DNA of 51,165 nucleotides from Methylacidiphilales bacterium (GCA_026225555.1 JAMFSY010000117.1:1-51165), one strand, 5' to 3'. Positions 17,478 to 25,378 are shown, counted from the first letter of the stretch. Made by a program: numbers and translations. The notes: generated by a model not told the origin, from the letters alone.

Positions 17478-17498
17478 GGACGGCACTCCGTGCCGTCC
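17478..17498. repeat. Small hairpin related to the GTAGCC repeat
   Basis: GGACGGCAC, a three-base loop, and GTGCCGTCC form a perfect nine-pair stem, preceded by GTAG. The GGCAC/GTGCC centre and GTAG lead match the units at 12249 and 23225. It sits between the stop of the secreted unknown (17505) and the purS start, and could end transcription of the upstream gene. Confidence 0.6.
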
Positions 17499-17504
17499 GA
17501 CTTA

Positions 17505-18137
17505 TCAATCCACGCCGGGATGGTCCGTCTGGATCGGGCTGCTGCTGCGGGAGGAAGCGCCGCTGGCGCGATGGCCGACCCGGTCGGAGGGGCCCATCTT
17601 GTTCCGGAGCGGATTGGCGGGCCCGATCACTTCGTAACCTTGCAGGATGAAAACAGGCAGCATCTCGTCCAGATGCGGATCATAAGCCTTGTAGCTGGCG
17701 AAGCTGCCCCAGAAGCGATACTCCCAGTTGTTATCGGAATCGGGTACGAGCAGTCGGCGAAAGGGCGCGATGACGAGGCCGGGCGTTTCCTGGAGGGCGA
17801 TCCACTTCGCGCCGCCCCAATCGTCGTCGGCCTTGCGGACCCAGCCCCAACCTTCGCCGCCATCGGTATCGATCAGGCGGTGCCCGACGCCGTAGGGCGT
17901 GCCGCTGGTATTGCCCTCGCGGTAACCGACCGGCAGGGAGACCATTTTCGGATCGTTCGCGAGATGATAGAGCGGGGAATCCTTGCGCAGGGGCGGCGCG
18001 ACCGGCGGCGCGGAACCGGCGGGCGCGATGTAGGAGTCGGCATCATTTTGAGCCTGCGTTTGGGCGGACAGAGAGGCGACCGGCAAAAGCCAGCCGCACA
18101 GAAGCACGGCGAAGCCGCAGGGAGAGAAGAGACGCAT
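17505..18137 (-). CDS. Secreted protein of unknown function
   Basis: A 210-residue protein with a signal peptide (MRLFSPCGFAVLLCGWLLP, cleavage near SLSAQ). The mature part is rich in aromatic residues and Gly (GEGWGWVRKADDDWGGAKW; NNWEYRFWGSFASYKAYDP), with a disordered Pro/Ser-rich end. I recognise no domain. The start at 18137 is set by the signal peptide; the open frame upstream has no homology. It follows the caspase-like gene by 20 bases on the same strand, so the two are probably one unit and may work together outside the cytoplasm. Confidence 0.7.
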   Translation of the reverse strand: MRLFSPCGFAVLLCGWLLPVASLSAQTQAQNDADSYIAPAGSAPPVAPPLRKDSPLYHLANDPKMVSLPVGYREGNTSGTPYGVGHRLIDTDGGEGWGWVRKADDDWGGAKWIALQETPGLVIAPFRRLLVPDSDNNWEYRFWGSFASYKAYDPHLDEMLPVFILQGYEVIGPANPLRNKMGPSDRVGHRASGASSRSSSPIQTDHPGVD

Positions 18138-18157
18138 AGAAAGTCGTGCCCGGCGGG

Positions 18158-18850
18158 TCACTGGGCCCACTTGCCCGTGGAATCGGAGAGGACGGGCAGA
18201 CCGCCGTGCGAGAAATCGGTCTTGCCGATTGCGCCGATCATGGCCACATCGAATTGGCCCTTCCACCATTTGCTGTACATCTCGCCGGAATGGCAGCCCC
18301 AGCTTTTGCACAGCGCGTGGGAGGAGAAATCATCCGAATCGATCTTCCTCAGATCCTTCACGTGGAGGAAGGCGATCGACATGGTGTCGATCGTGTTGCT
18401 GTAGTCGAAGAGGAAGCAGGCCTCGTTGGAGTGGCCGAAATAATCGAAACTCGCGATCTTCACCTTGTCGCGATCAAGACCGCGGTTGAGGTAAGAGATG
18501 AGCTGCTCCTTCGTGTCGAACCAGACGAGATTCACGCCGAGCTTGCGGCTCTTGTCCTCGATCTGGGCGAGGAGGTCCATCCCGAGTTCCTTGCTGCGCG
18601 CGGAATAAGCGGGACGATAAACCAGCCATGTCACCGTGACGCTCGCCGGGGCGACCGACTTCAGCTCATGCAGCCGGATCACGCTCGCATCGATGAAGTT
18701 GAACCAATACATGTCGTGAGAGGCCGCCTTGCCATGCTCCATGAAGCGCAGCGCGGGTCCGCCCGTGAGGACGATGTACTCGCCGTTTTGCTGCGCGGAG
18801 GCGCCCAGCGTACCAAGGATGAAAAGGGTCAGGAGGGCGAGAAGACGCAT
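18158..18850 (-). CDS. Secreted protein with caspase-like His/Cys motifs
   Basis: A 230-residue protein with a signal peptide (MRLLALLTLFILGTLGASAQ). The mature part has an alternating strand-helix pattern: EYIVLTGG, VTVTWLVYRP, GVNLVWFDTKEQL, then KIASFDYFGHSN with His140, and HALCKSWGCHSGE with Cys186. A small-hydrophobic strand ending in GHS and a second ending in CHSG about 46 residues later is the dyad layout of clan CD (caspase/metacaspase/gingipain) peptidases. This supports a secreted cysteine peptidase or a relative. It is motif-based; no family match was run. Start chosen by the signal peptide. Pairs with the secreted unknown downstream. Confidence 0.6.
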   Translation of the reverse strand: MRLLALLTLFILGTLGASAQQNGEYIVLTGGPALRFMEHGKAASHDMYWFNFIDASVIRLHELKSVAPASVTVTWLVYRPAYSARSKELGMDLLAQIEDKSRKLGVNLVWFDTKEQLISYLNRGLDRDKVKIASFDYFGHSNEACFLFDYSNTIDTMSIAFLHVKDLRKIDSDDFSSHALCKSWGCHSGEMYSKWWKGQFDVAMIGAIGKTDFSHGGLPVLSDSTGKWAQ

Positions 18851-18970
18851 ACGCCTCCAGTGTGCCACACAACCGCACTCTGGAAAAAGAAAATCTTCGA
18901 AGGTGGAAAGGCGACTTTTTAGGCGTCCCGTAAAGGGGTCCAAAGGCGGAAGACGTCCGCGCCTATCTGC

Positions 18971-19339
18971 TTAAAGAATAGGGACCTGCGGAGCATCGCT
19001 CCAAAGGTCTTCCAGGGCATAAACGCCCCGTTTTTGCTCGTGGAAGATATGGAACATGACGTCACCGTAATCGACCACGATCCACTGGCTGGTCGGGAAA
19101 CCGTCAACCGCGAGCGGATAACGGCCGAATTCATCTTTGAGGCCTTTTTCCACGCCGTTGGCGATGGCCTTGAGCTGCGGCTCGGATTGCGCGGAGCAGA
19201 TCACGAGGTAATCGGCGATGGTCGAGACTTTCTGCAAGTCCAGGATGATCGGGTCGAGCGCCTTTTTGTCCTGGGCGAATTGGACGCAGCGGTGGGCCAG
19301 TTCGAGGCCGGTCAGCGATGCGGAGGAAGTTTGGGGCAT
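18971..19339 (-). CDS. rsfS: Ribosomal silencing factor RsfS
   Basis: Binds ribosomal protein uL14 and blocks joining of the 30S and 50S subunits when nutrients are short. 122 residues; family stretches: LDLQKVSTIADYLVICSAQS, QLKAIANGVEK, SQWIVVDYGDVMFHIFHE and YALEDLWSDA. It lies 12 bases downstream of nadD in the same direction, a very common pairing in bacteria. Confidence 0.96.
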   Translation of the reverse strand: MPQTSSASLTGLELAHRCVQFAQDKKALDPIILDLQKVSTIADYLVICSAQSEPQLKAIANGVEKGLKDEFGRYPLAVDGFPTSQWIVVDYGDVMFHIFHEQKRGVYALEDLWSDAPQVPIL

Positions 19340-19351
19340 GAGAAGGAGAGA

Positions 19352-19951
19352 CTAGGAAAGATAAAGACCCTGGCGTTTAATGTAGGCCGCGACAGAGGCA
19401 GGAACCAAGTGGTCGATCGGCAGACGGGATTTCACGCGGTGTCGGATTTCAGTGGCAGATATATCGATTCTGCGCGGCCGGGGCAAGCTTAGAACCAGTC
19501 CCGCGTGATCTTTCAGGGTCTCCTCACCGCGCTGAAGCAGGAGGAATTTCACCTCTTTTTTCAACTCCTCCCAGTGGGCCCACTCGGAAAGCCGAGCCAA
19601 CTGGTCCGCGCCAATCAGCCAGAAAAGCGCCGCCTTGGGAAAGGCCACATGGATTTCCCGAGCCGTATCAATGGCGAAGGAAGGGCCGGGCCGTTCCAGC
19701 TCGCAACGGGTCAGCCAAAAGCGTTCCTCGCCCTTCAAGGCGGCCCGCAGCATGAAAAGCCGCTGCAGGTCGCTCGTGTGTGGCTTGCCCCGCTTATGAG
19801 GCGATTGGGCGCAGGGCACGAAGAGGACCGCATCCAGCCGGCCTTGTTCCATGGCGTCCCGCGCGAGCAAAAGATGGCCGCAATGGATGGGGTCGAACGT
19901 CCCGCCATAAATGCCGAGCCGCAGCGGTTTTTGGCGAGCGGTTTTGGCCAT
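19352..19951 (-). CDS. nadD: Nicotinate-nucleotide adenylyltransferase
   Basis: Adenylates nicotinate mononucleotide to deamido-NAD in NAD synthesis. The nucleotidyltransferase motif GTFDPIHCGHLLLA lies near the N-terminus and ISATEIRHRV near the C-terminus; both are diagnostic. The protein has about 199 residues. The ATG at 19951 is preferred; an in-frame TTG three codons upstream would overlap the RDD gene stop. It precedes rsfS by 12 bases and follows the RDD gene with almost no gap, so all three are likely co-transcribed. Confidence 0.96.
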   Translation of the reverse strand: MAKTARQKPLRLGIYGGTFDPIHCGHLLLARDAMEQGRLDAVLFVPCAQSPHKRGKPHTSDLQRLFMLRAALKGEERFWLTRCELERPGPSFAIDTAREIHVAFPKAALFWLIGADQLARLSEWAHWEELKKEVKFLLLQRGEETLKDHAGLVLSLPRPRRIDISATEIRHRVKSRLPIDHLVPASVAAYIKRQGLYLS

Positions 19952-19956
19952 GGGTT

Positions 19957-20679
19957 TCAAGCCTCAACAACAAAGGTGCCCGCCATCACATCATGCAAGG
20001 CCCGCCGCTGGGGATTGAGAAAGGCGTAGAGCAGCGGAAAGAAAAAGAGGTAGGGAAAGAAGCTCAGCATCAGGAGGATGGAAGCCAGCACCAGCCCACG
20101 TAACAGCGCCCGCATCGCGTCCGGCTTTTCCCCATCGGGCCCGACCACGCGCAGGCGCAAAAGCGACTTGGCCGGCGTGCGGCCATGCGCGAAATGAAAG
20201 CCCGCCATATAGAGCGTGATACCACTGAGGAAGATGAGCTGCATCGTTTCCTGCACCAGGATGGGCGGCGTATACTGGAGCTGCTGCCCGTAAAGCAAAA
20301 GCGCCTCCATGGCCACGTTGCCTTGCACAAAGGCATCCGGAAAAACCGCCAGCCAGGTGACCAGCACGATCGGGATCAGGAGGATGTAGGCCAGGATCAT
20401 GTCGAGCACGAAGGCAAGGATGCGCCGGCCCATCGGAGCCATGACCAGGGCCATGTCGCCGGGCAGGGTAGGGGAGGCTTTTGACTCCGCGAGCAGGGCT
20501 ACGAGCTCCGGGAAATACTGCCACGGTTGCCAGAGCGCATCGGGCTCATCCCGCTTCACCGTGGTGCCCAGGCCCGCGCGGTTTTCGCGGACCCATTCGC
20601 GCAGTTCGGAGAGCTCGACCGGACCATAGTCCTCGCCGTCGTCTCCCTTGACGATGAAAGCGGGATTTTGCGTTGGCAT
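19957..20679 (-). CDS. GYF-like and RDD domain membrane protein
   Basis: 240 residues. The N-terminal part is a GYF_2/DUF4339 module (FIVKGDDGEDYGPVELSELR, LWQPWQYFPEL), which in this context usually binds peptides. The C-terminal half is an RDD domain with about four helices (MGRRILAFVLDMILAYILLI; FAHGRTPAKSLLRLRVVGPD) and its conserved R/D residues. RDD proteins are uncharacterised or ion-antiporter-like. The stop lies six bases before the nadD start, and the gene is divergent from the 20773 small gene. Confidence 0.9.
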   Translation of the reverse strand: MPTQNPAFIVKGDDGEDYGPVELSELREWVRENRAGLGTTVKRDEPDALWQPWQYFPELVALLAESKASPTLPGDMALVMAPMGRRILAFVLDMILAYILLIPIVLVTWLAVFPDAFVQGNVAMEALLLYGQQLQYTPPILVQETMQLIFLSGITLYMAGFHFAHGRTPAKSLLRLRVVGPDGEKPDAMRALLRGLVLASILLMLSFFPYLFFFPLLYAFLNPQRRALHDVMAGTFVVEA

Positions 20680-20772
20680 CCGACTACATTAGCCAGAATC
20701 GGGCATAATCCAATAGGGACTTTTCGGCGCACGGGTTTGACATCGCATCCCTTCCCCGCGAAAGTGCCATTG

Positions 20773-20895
20773 ATGCTACCCGATCTCTCCCCTCTTCTCG
20801 CCGCGCTCGGCGGCTGGGCTCTGCTCGGCCTCAAGGTCCTGGCCGCGATGGGATTCATGGCCGCGGCGGACATGGTCATGCTTTATGCCAGCTGA
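20773..20895 (+). CDS. Possible 40-residue membrane peptide
   Basis: ATG at 20773 gives a 40-residue peptide (MLPDLSPLLAALGGWALLGL at the start), almost wholly hydrophobic with one long helix. Its last 11 bases overlap the start of the next gene, so the two may be translationally coupled. A bacterial gene this short and hydrophobic is plausible but not proven; I see no clear ribosome binding site. Confidence 0.4.
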   Translation: MLPDLSPLLAALGGWALLGLKVLAAMGFMAAADMVMLYAS

Positions 20896-21289
20896 GCGGG
20901 TCGGGTTCGGGTATTATCGCGATCCGGTTTTCCTGCTCAGCCTCGGTGCCTACTTCCTCAATCGGGAAGTCATCAAGCCGCACCTGCATCATTACTCGCC
21001 GCTTTTCAACGGCCACTTCAACGACTGCCTGCTCGTGCCCGTGGCGCTGCCCTTTTTCCTGCTCGTCTATCGCTGGCTCGGCCTGCGACCGGATGACGCC
21101 CCGCCCCGGTTCTGGGAAGTGGCGGCGCATCTCGCCGTTTGGTGCGTCTTCTTCAAGTGGTTCGGGCCCGTCGTCCTGCACCAGGGCGTGGCCGATCCGA
21201 TCGATCTCGCCTGCTACTCCGGCGGCGGCGTGGTGGCGTGGCTGTTCTGGAATTACGGGCCGCGTTTGCGGCGGCGCGCCGCGACTTAG
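20885..21289 (+). CDS. Membrane protein of unknown function
   Basis: 134 residues with about four hydrophobic segments (VFLLSLGAYFLNREVIKPHL; LLVPVALPFFLLVYRWLG; HLAVWCVFFKWFGPVVLHQG; YSGGGVVAWLFWNYG) and several conserved-looking His residues (HLHHYSPLFNGHFND). The HH and ND pattern in an extracytoplasmic loop might bind a metal or form an active site. I do not recognise a family. It overlaps the small gene upstream by 11 bases and is followed by repeat copy 3. Confidence 0.68.
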   Translation: MPAERVGFGYYRDPVFLLSLGAYFLNREVIKPHLHHYSPLFNGHFNDCLLVPVALPFFLLVYRWLGLRPDDAPPRFWEVAAHLAVWCVFFKWFGPVVLHQGVADPIDLACYSGGGVVAWLFWNYGPRLRRRAAT

Positions 21290-21324
21290 GAACTGGCTGA
21301 AAAGGCTCGCTCTCAAAAATTTCA

Positions 21325-21410
21325 GTCATCCTGAGCTTGTCGAAGGATCAGTTCTGCCTCGGTAAAAGCAAGAGACATCCGACCTGATCCTTCGACAAGC
21401 TCAGGATGAC
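21325..21410. repeat. Compound palindromic repeat, copy 3 (short loop)
   Basis: Left arm from 21325 (GTCATCCTGAGCTTGTCG, AAGGATCAG) and a right arm ending at 21410. The short loop contains CTGCCTCGGTAAAAGCAAGA, also found in copy 5. The left flank (GCTGAAAAGGCTCGCTCTC) resembles the left flank of copy 4; the right flank (ACGCGACCATTCGTTGGGAA) resembles the left flank of copy 5 in reverse complement. Located between the converging 20885 membrane gene and the VOC gene. Confidence 0.9.
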
Positions 21411-21455
21411 GCAATTTTAACGCGACCATTCGTTGGGAAATGGTCTAGCGGTCTG

Positions 21456-21872
21456 CTACCAATTCACTTCGACATCCTGTCCGGTGGATTGCGCGCTGCG
21501 GGCGGTATATTGGTGAAACTCCAGGTCCATGCCATTCGGGTCCTTCATCCAAAACTGGTAGCTCTCGTCCGAGCCCATTTTCACTGGCGTGGGCGCATGG
21601 CCGCGCTCGACGAGGCTTTGCCGAAGCGCCTCGATGGCATCGGTCTCCAGGCAGAAATGGGAGAGGACTTCCCGGTCGATCTTATCGACTTCGTCCGCGT
21701 GAAAAACCTCGATGAAAGTCTCGTTCGCGGCCTTCAGGTAAAAGCCGATCACGTTTCCCTTCCGGCAAAAGTTGAACATCTTTTTCATGCCCAATGCCCC
21801 GCAATAAAAGTCGGTGGTCGCGGTGAGATCGGTGGTCTTGATGCAAACGTGGGCGAGCGATTTGATGATCAT
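21456..21872 (-). CDS. VOC family protein (lactoylglutathione lyase-like)
   Basis: 138 residues. Motifs: SLAHVCIKTTDLTATTDFYC, ALGMKKMFNF, ETFIEVFHADEVD, and the C-terminal YQFWMKDPNGMDLEFHQYT. His8, Glu in FIEVF, and the late Glu of DLEFHQY match glyoxalase-I type metal positions. This makes it more glyoxalase-like than the other VOC protein in the window, but the substrate is unknown. The start at 21872 is chosen because homology begins there; the frame is open 97 codons further upstream without similarity. Divergent from the metallophosphoesterase gene. Confidence 0.86.
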   Translation of the reverse strand: MIIKSLAHVCIKTTDLTATTDFYCGALGMKKMFNFCRKGNVIGFYLKAANETFIEVFHADEVDKIDREVLSHFCLETDAIEALRQSLVERGHAPTPVKMGSDESYQFWMKDPNGMDLEFHQYTARSAQSTGQDVEVNW

Positions 21873-21939
21873 GGTGGAGTTGAATGAGTACCATACGCCC
21901 GCCGACAAGGCATGCGCAAAGCCTCGGATCGCACGCCAG

Positions 21940-21955
21940 ATGACAGGCTTGTCAT
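21940..21955. promoter_or_regulatory. Inverted repeat in divergent promoter region
   Basis: ATGACA, GGCT, TGTCAT: a perfect six-base inverted repeat with a four-base spacer, centred between the VOC gene (starts 21872, minus) and the metallophosphoesterase gene (starts 22006, plus). Size and place fit a dimeric regulator's operator shared by both. No regulator gene is adjacent. Confidence 0.35.
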
Positions 21956-22005
21956 GCGGACAACGTTGCGGTGCGGAAACCTTTCGGGGATAATGACCGA
22001 CCTCC

Positions 22006-23181
22006 ATGCGGCCTTTTGTCCTGATCTTTGTGATCTTTACCATTTTGCTCAATGTGTCGCTGCTGGGCCTGTTTCTAGGGATGTTGCGACGCCGCCGGCC
22101 CTGGCCGCGCCGACTGGGCCTGGCGGCCTCGATCTGGACGCTAGCCATGGTGGTCCTTTTCATCCTGCAGGCCTTCTCTCCTGTCCGTTGGCAGGGATTC
22201 CTGAGGCACTGGCTTTACTTCCCCATTGCGGTGGAACTCTCCTGGACGCTTCTCTTCCTCCCGGTACTGGTGTTGACGGCGATTCTGGTCACGCTCGGCT
22301 TGCGCTGGTTTCGGCCGATCAAGCCTGAAGCGCCTCCGCCTTCGCCCGAGACGCTTTCCCGTCGCCAATTCATCTACCTGGTGGGATGCGGTGCCGCGCC
22401 AACCGTGGCTTTCGGCATGGGTGTGCATGGCGCGACGACGCGCCACGATCTTCGCGTGCGCTCCTATGACGTTCCCATCGCGGGCCTGCCGCCGGAGCTC
22501 GAAGGCTTCACCATCGCGCACGTCAGCGACCTGCATTCCGGCATCTTTTGCGGCCCAAGCCGCCTCAAGATCATTACCGACGCCACGAATGATTTGAAGC
22601 CCGACCTGATCGCGATCACGGGCGATATCATCAACAATAGCATGGACGAATTTCCCGCCGCGCTGGTGGCCATGCAGCGGATGCATTCGCGGTACGGCAC
22701 CTACCTTTGCGAGGGAAATCACGACACGATTCCCGGGGATCTTTTGGTGGTGAAAGCCTGCGCGGCGAATCATCTGCCCATGCTCTGGGACCAGACCCGG
22801 ATTGTCCCGGTGCAGGGCAAGCGGCTGGTCATCGGCGGAGTGCCGTGGATGGGCCGCCATTACAGCGCGTCGCCCGAGACAGTCAGCCAGCTTTTCCCGG
22901 AACGGCAGGAGGGAGACGTGCGGCTCCTGCTCGCACATCATCCCGATTTTTTCGACATGGCGCCAAGTGCCGATCTCGTTCTGACCGGTCACACCCACGG
23001 CGGCCAGATCATGCTGGGGAAGGATGTCGGTTTCGGGCCGCTTCTCTTCAAGTATTGGAGCGGTCCCTACGCGCGCGCGAACACCACGATGATCGTTTCC
23101 AACGGCTGCGGCGATTGGTTTCCCTGCCGGATCGGCGCGCCGGCGGAAATTGGGCTGTTGCGATTGACGGCGAAGGTTTAA
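22006..23181 (+). CDS. Membrane-anchored metallophosphoesterase (YkuE/YaeI-type)
   Basis: 391 residues. Three hydrophobic helices occupy about residues 1-105, then a Tat-like stretch (SRRQFIYLVGCG) forms a fourth helix at about 121-145. The catalytic domain follows with the binuclear metal motifs: AHVSDLHSG, AITGDIINNS, EGNHDTI, LLAHHPDFF and LTGHTHGGQ. Homologues are phosphodiesterases, some acting on UDP-diacylglucosamine or lipids. The domain should face the periplasm. A start at 22006 is supported by the first helix beginning directly after it. Confidence 0.92.
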   Translation: MRPFVLIFVIFTILLNVSLLGLFLGMLRRRRPWPRRLGLAASIWTLAMVVLFILQAFSPVRWQGFLRHWLYFPIAVELSWTLLFLPVLVLTAILVTLGLRWFRPIKPEAPPPSPETLSRRQFIYLVGCGAAPTVAFGMGVHGATTRHDLRVRSYDVPIAGLPPELEGFTIAHVSDLHSGIFCGPSRLKIITDATNDLKPDLIAITGDIINNSMDEFPAALVAMQRMHSRYGTYLCEGNHDTIPGDLLVVKACAANHLPMLWDQTRIVPVQGKRLVIGGVPWMGRHYSASPETVSQLFPERQEGDVRLLLAHHPDFFDMAPSADLVLTGHTHGGQIMLGKDVGFGPLLFKYWSGPYARANTTMIVSNGCGDWFPCRIGAPAEIGLLRLTAKV

Positions 23182-23224
23182 TCTCCATGGGGCTAATTCC
23201 CCGAAGTTCGCTTCAGCTCGGGTG

Positions 23225-23249
23225 GTAGCCGCCGCACGACGTGCGGTGG
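23225..23249. repeat. GTAGCC-type hairpin repeat, second site
   Basis: GTAGCCGCCGCAC, GAC, GTGCGGTGG then TGTCTTTTCG: almost identical to the left unit at 12249. The rest of this 258-base gap (23182-23440) has further GC-rich short inverted repeats with CGGCTAC and CGGCTATC ends (23280, 23341), perhaps remnants of more units. Confidence 0.65.
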
Positions 23250-23356
23250 TGTCTTTTCGAAGAAAGCAGAGCGTGCAACGGCTACCTCGGACTCGACGGC
23301 GGGCATAGACCGCCGCAATTACTGCCGACCGCAGGTCCGACGGCTATCTCGGAATG

Positions 23357-23382
23357 CCTCGGAGCTTGCTCCGGGGTTCTTT
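23357..23382 (+). terminator. Possible intrinsic terminator
   Basis: CCTCGGAG, CTTG, CTCCGGGG forms an eight-pair stem with tetraloop (one G-U pair), followed by TTCTTT. It lies about 175 bases after the metallophosphoesterase stop and 58 bases before the dehydrogenase start. Confidence 0.4.
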
Positions 23383-23440
23383 AAGGCTTCGCGGACGGCC
23401 CCTCCGTTGACCGGAGGAGCGCAAGGGTCGAAAGTATGCC

Positions 23441-24808
23441 ATGGCCATCGCGACGATCAATCCCACCACGGGCGAAACGCTGGAAACATTCCCCGCTCTC
23501 ACTTCCGCGGAACTGAACACCAGGCTGGATGGCGCGACCGCCGCCTTCCGCCGTTATCGCCGGACCTCCTTCGCGGAAAGGGGCGAGAAAATGGTGCGTC
23601 TCGCCGATCTTTTCGAAGGCGAACAGGATCGTCTCGGCCGCCTCATGATGCTTGAGATGGGCAAGCCTCTCGCGCAGGCGCGGGCCGAAGCGGCGAAGTG
23701 CGCCACTGCCTGCCGCTACTACGCCGAGCAGGCCGGGCGGATGCTCGCCGATGAGCCGGTTCCCGAAGCGACCGGCCGTTGCCACGTGCGCTTTGAACCG
23801 CTCGGGGTCGTGCTGGCCATCATGCCGTGGAACTTCCCTTTCTGGCAGGTGATGCGCTTCGCCGCGCCCGCGCTCATGGCCGGGAATGTCGCCCTGCTCA
23901 AGCACTCGGAAAACGTGCCGCAGTGCGCCCGCGCCATCGAGGAACTCTTTTGCCGCGTGGGATTCGACGAGGGTTGTTTCCAGGCTTTGCTTATCGAAAA
24001 AGAATCGGCCACCGCGCTCATCGAAGACCCCCGCATCGCGGCCGTGACGTTGACCGGCAGCGTTACCGCCGGGCGCGCGGTTGGCTCCGCGGCAGGCAAG
24101 GCCATCAAGCCCTCCGTGCTCGAACTGGGCGGCAGCGATCCCTTCATCGTGCTGCCCAGCGCGCCCTTGGCCGACACCGTTGCCCAGGCCGTGCAGGGCC
24201 GCGTGCAGAACAACGGCCAATCCTGCATCGCGGCGAAACGGTTCATCGTTCACACCGCGATTTACGACGAGTTCGAGCGGCTTTTCGTGGAGGCCTTTCG
24301 CCATTTGCGGATGGGCGATCCGCTCCTGCCCGAAACGGAAATCGGCCCGCTCGCCCTCGGCAGATTTGTCGATACGCTCGAGCATCAGGTCCAGATGGCG
24401 GTGAAGGCCGGGGCGCGCGTGCTCGTCGGTGGACGGCGCGGAACCGGTCCCGGTTTCTTTTACGAGCCGACGATTCTCACGGAGGTGCCGGTGGAGAGCG
24501 CCGTCTATGGCGAGGAATTTTTCGGCCCGGTGGCGATGCTGTTCCGCGCGCGCGATTTCGATCACGCGCTGGAGCTGGCGAATCATTCCGCCTACGGACT
24601 CGGGGCAAGTCTCTGGACCCGCGACGAAGCCGAGCAACAACGCGGCATCGCCGAATTGCAGGCGGGGCAGGTCTTCGTCAATTGCCTCGTCGCCTCGCAG
24701 CCCGCGCTTCCCTTCGGCGGCATCAAGGAATCCGGTTATGGCCGCGAACTAGGCTCCCTCGGCATCCGCGAATTCGTGAATGCGAAGAGCGTGCGGGTGG
24801 AGGAGTGA
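23441..24808 (+). CDS. NAD(P)-dependent aldehyde dehydrogenase, succinate-semialdehyde type
   Basis: 455 residues, aldehyde dehydrogenase superfamily. It oxidises an aldehyde to the acid; the N-terminal start (ATINPTTGETLETF) and RLGRLMMLEMGKPLAQARAE are typical of the short succinate-semialdehyde dehydrogenase subgroup. Catalytic residues: Glu in SVLELGGSDPF and Cys in NNGQSCIAAKRF. The cofactor-binding stretch is VLAIMPWNFPFWQVMRFAAP. No GABA transaminase gene is nearby, so the substrate is not settled by context. A single gene, with the mntR-like gene following after about 100 bases. Confidence 0.92.
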   Translation: MAIATINPTTGETLETFPALTSAELNTRLDGATAAFRRYRRTSFAERGEKMVRLADLFEGEQDRLGRLMMLEMGKPLAQARAEAAKCATACRYYAEQAGRMLADEPVPEATGRCHVRFEPLGVVLAIMPWNFPFWQVMRFAAPALMAGNVALLKHSENVPQCARAIEELFCRVGFDEGCFQALLIEKESATALIEDPRIAAVTLTGSVTAGRAVGSAAGKAIKPSVLELGGSDPFIVLPSAPLADTVAQAVQGRVQNNGQSCIAAKRFIVHTAIYDEFERLFVEAFRHLRMGDPLLPETEIGPLALGRFVDTLEHQVQMAVKAGARVLVGGRRGTGPGFFYEPTILTEVPVESAVYGEEFFGPVAMLFRARDFDHALELANHSAYGLGASLWTRDEAEQQRGIAELQAGQVFVNCLVASQPALPFGGIKESGYGRELGSLGIREFVNAKSVRVEE

Positions 24809-24830
24809 GACCAGGTTTCCTCGGAAAAGT

Positions 24831-24863
24831 TTAGTCTGAAAAATAAAAGTTAGTGCAGACTAA
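24831..24863. promoter_or_regulatory. Candidate operator before the MntR-like gene
   Basis: TTAGTCTG at 24831-24838 is an exact reverse complement of CAGACTAA at 24856-24863, and TTAGTGCAGACTAA (24850-24863) is itself palindromic. This resembles the TTAG...CTAA type of DtxR/MntR boxes. It lies in an AT-rich region 50-80 bases before the regulator's start, so autoregulation is likely. Confidence 0.5.
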
Positions 24864-24913
24864 TAAAAGTTATCCGCTTTACACATGTTCCGGGTCTCCT
24901 TACATTTGCAGGC

Positions 24914-25378
24914 ATGGCCCGGTCGAGCGCGCAGACGTCCTCACCCTCTGTTCAGGAAGCTCCGCGCAAGCGGAGCGCCCATGATCGCGCGGCGGTGACG
25001 GAGAGCATGGAGGATTACCTCGAATGCATTTCCGATCTGGAAAACAGCAAGGGCTACGCCTGCGTTTCCGATGTCGCCGAAGCGCTGCAGCTGAACCGGG
25101 CGAGCACCTCCATCATGGTCAAGCGGCTGGGCAAGCTGGGCTTTCTTCGCTACGAGCCTTATCGAGGCTTCGCTCTTACACCTGAAGGCAGCCGCGTCGC
25201 GGAAAAGATCCGCAAGCGGCACGCCATGCTGGCCGATCTCTTTTCGCTCATGGGCCTCGATCAGCACGATCATCTTTCGGATATCGAGGGCATCGAGCAC
25301 CACTTGAGCGAGCGAGCCTTTCGTCGCTTCGCGCAACTGGCCGCGCATTTGCGGGAGTTTCCGTTGCCGCGGAAATGA
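24914..25378 (+). CDS. mntR: Manganese-dependent DtxR-family regulator (MntR-like)
   Basis: 154 residues. An N-terminal extension of about 26 residues is followed by a winged helix (DVAEALQLNRASTSIMVKRL; FALTPEG) and a metal-binding dimer domain (KIRKRHAMLADLF; DIEGIEHHLSE). All six B. subtilis MntR metal ligands (D8, E11, H77, E99, E102, H103) have identical residues here with a constant offset of 26: D34, E37, H103, E125, E128, H129. There is no C-terminal SH3-like domain, as in MntR. The protein should sense Mn(II) and repress Mn uptake genes. No transporter gene is nearby. Confidence 0.85.
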   Translation: MARSSAQTSSPSVQEAPRKRSAHDRAAVTESMEDYLECISDLENSKGYACVSDVAEALQLNRASTSIMVKRLGKLGFLRYEPYRGFALTPEGSRVAEKIRKRHAMLADLFSLMGLDQHDHLSDIEGIEHHLSERAFRRFAQLAAHLREFPLPRK

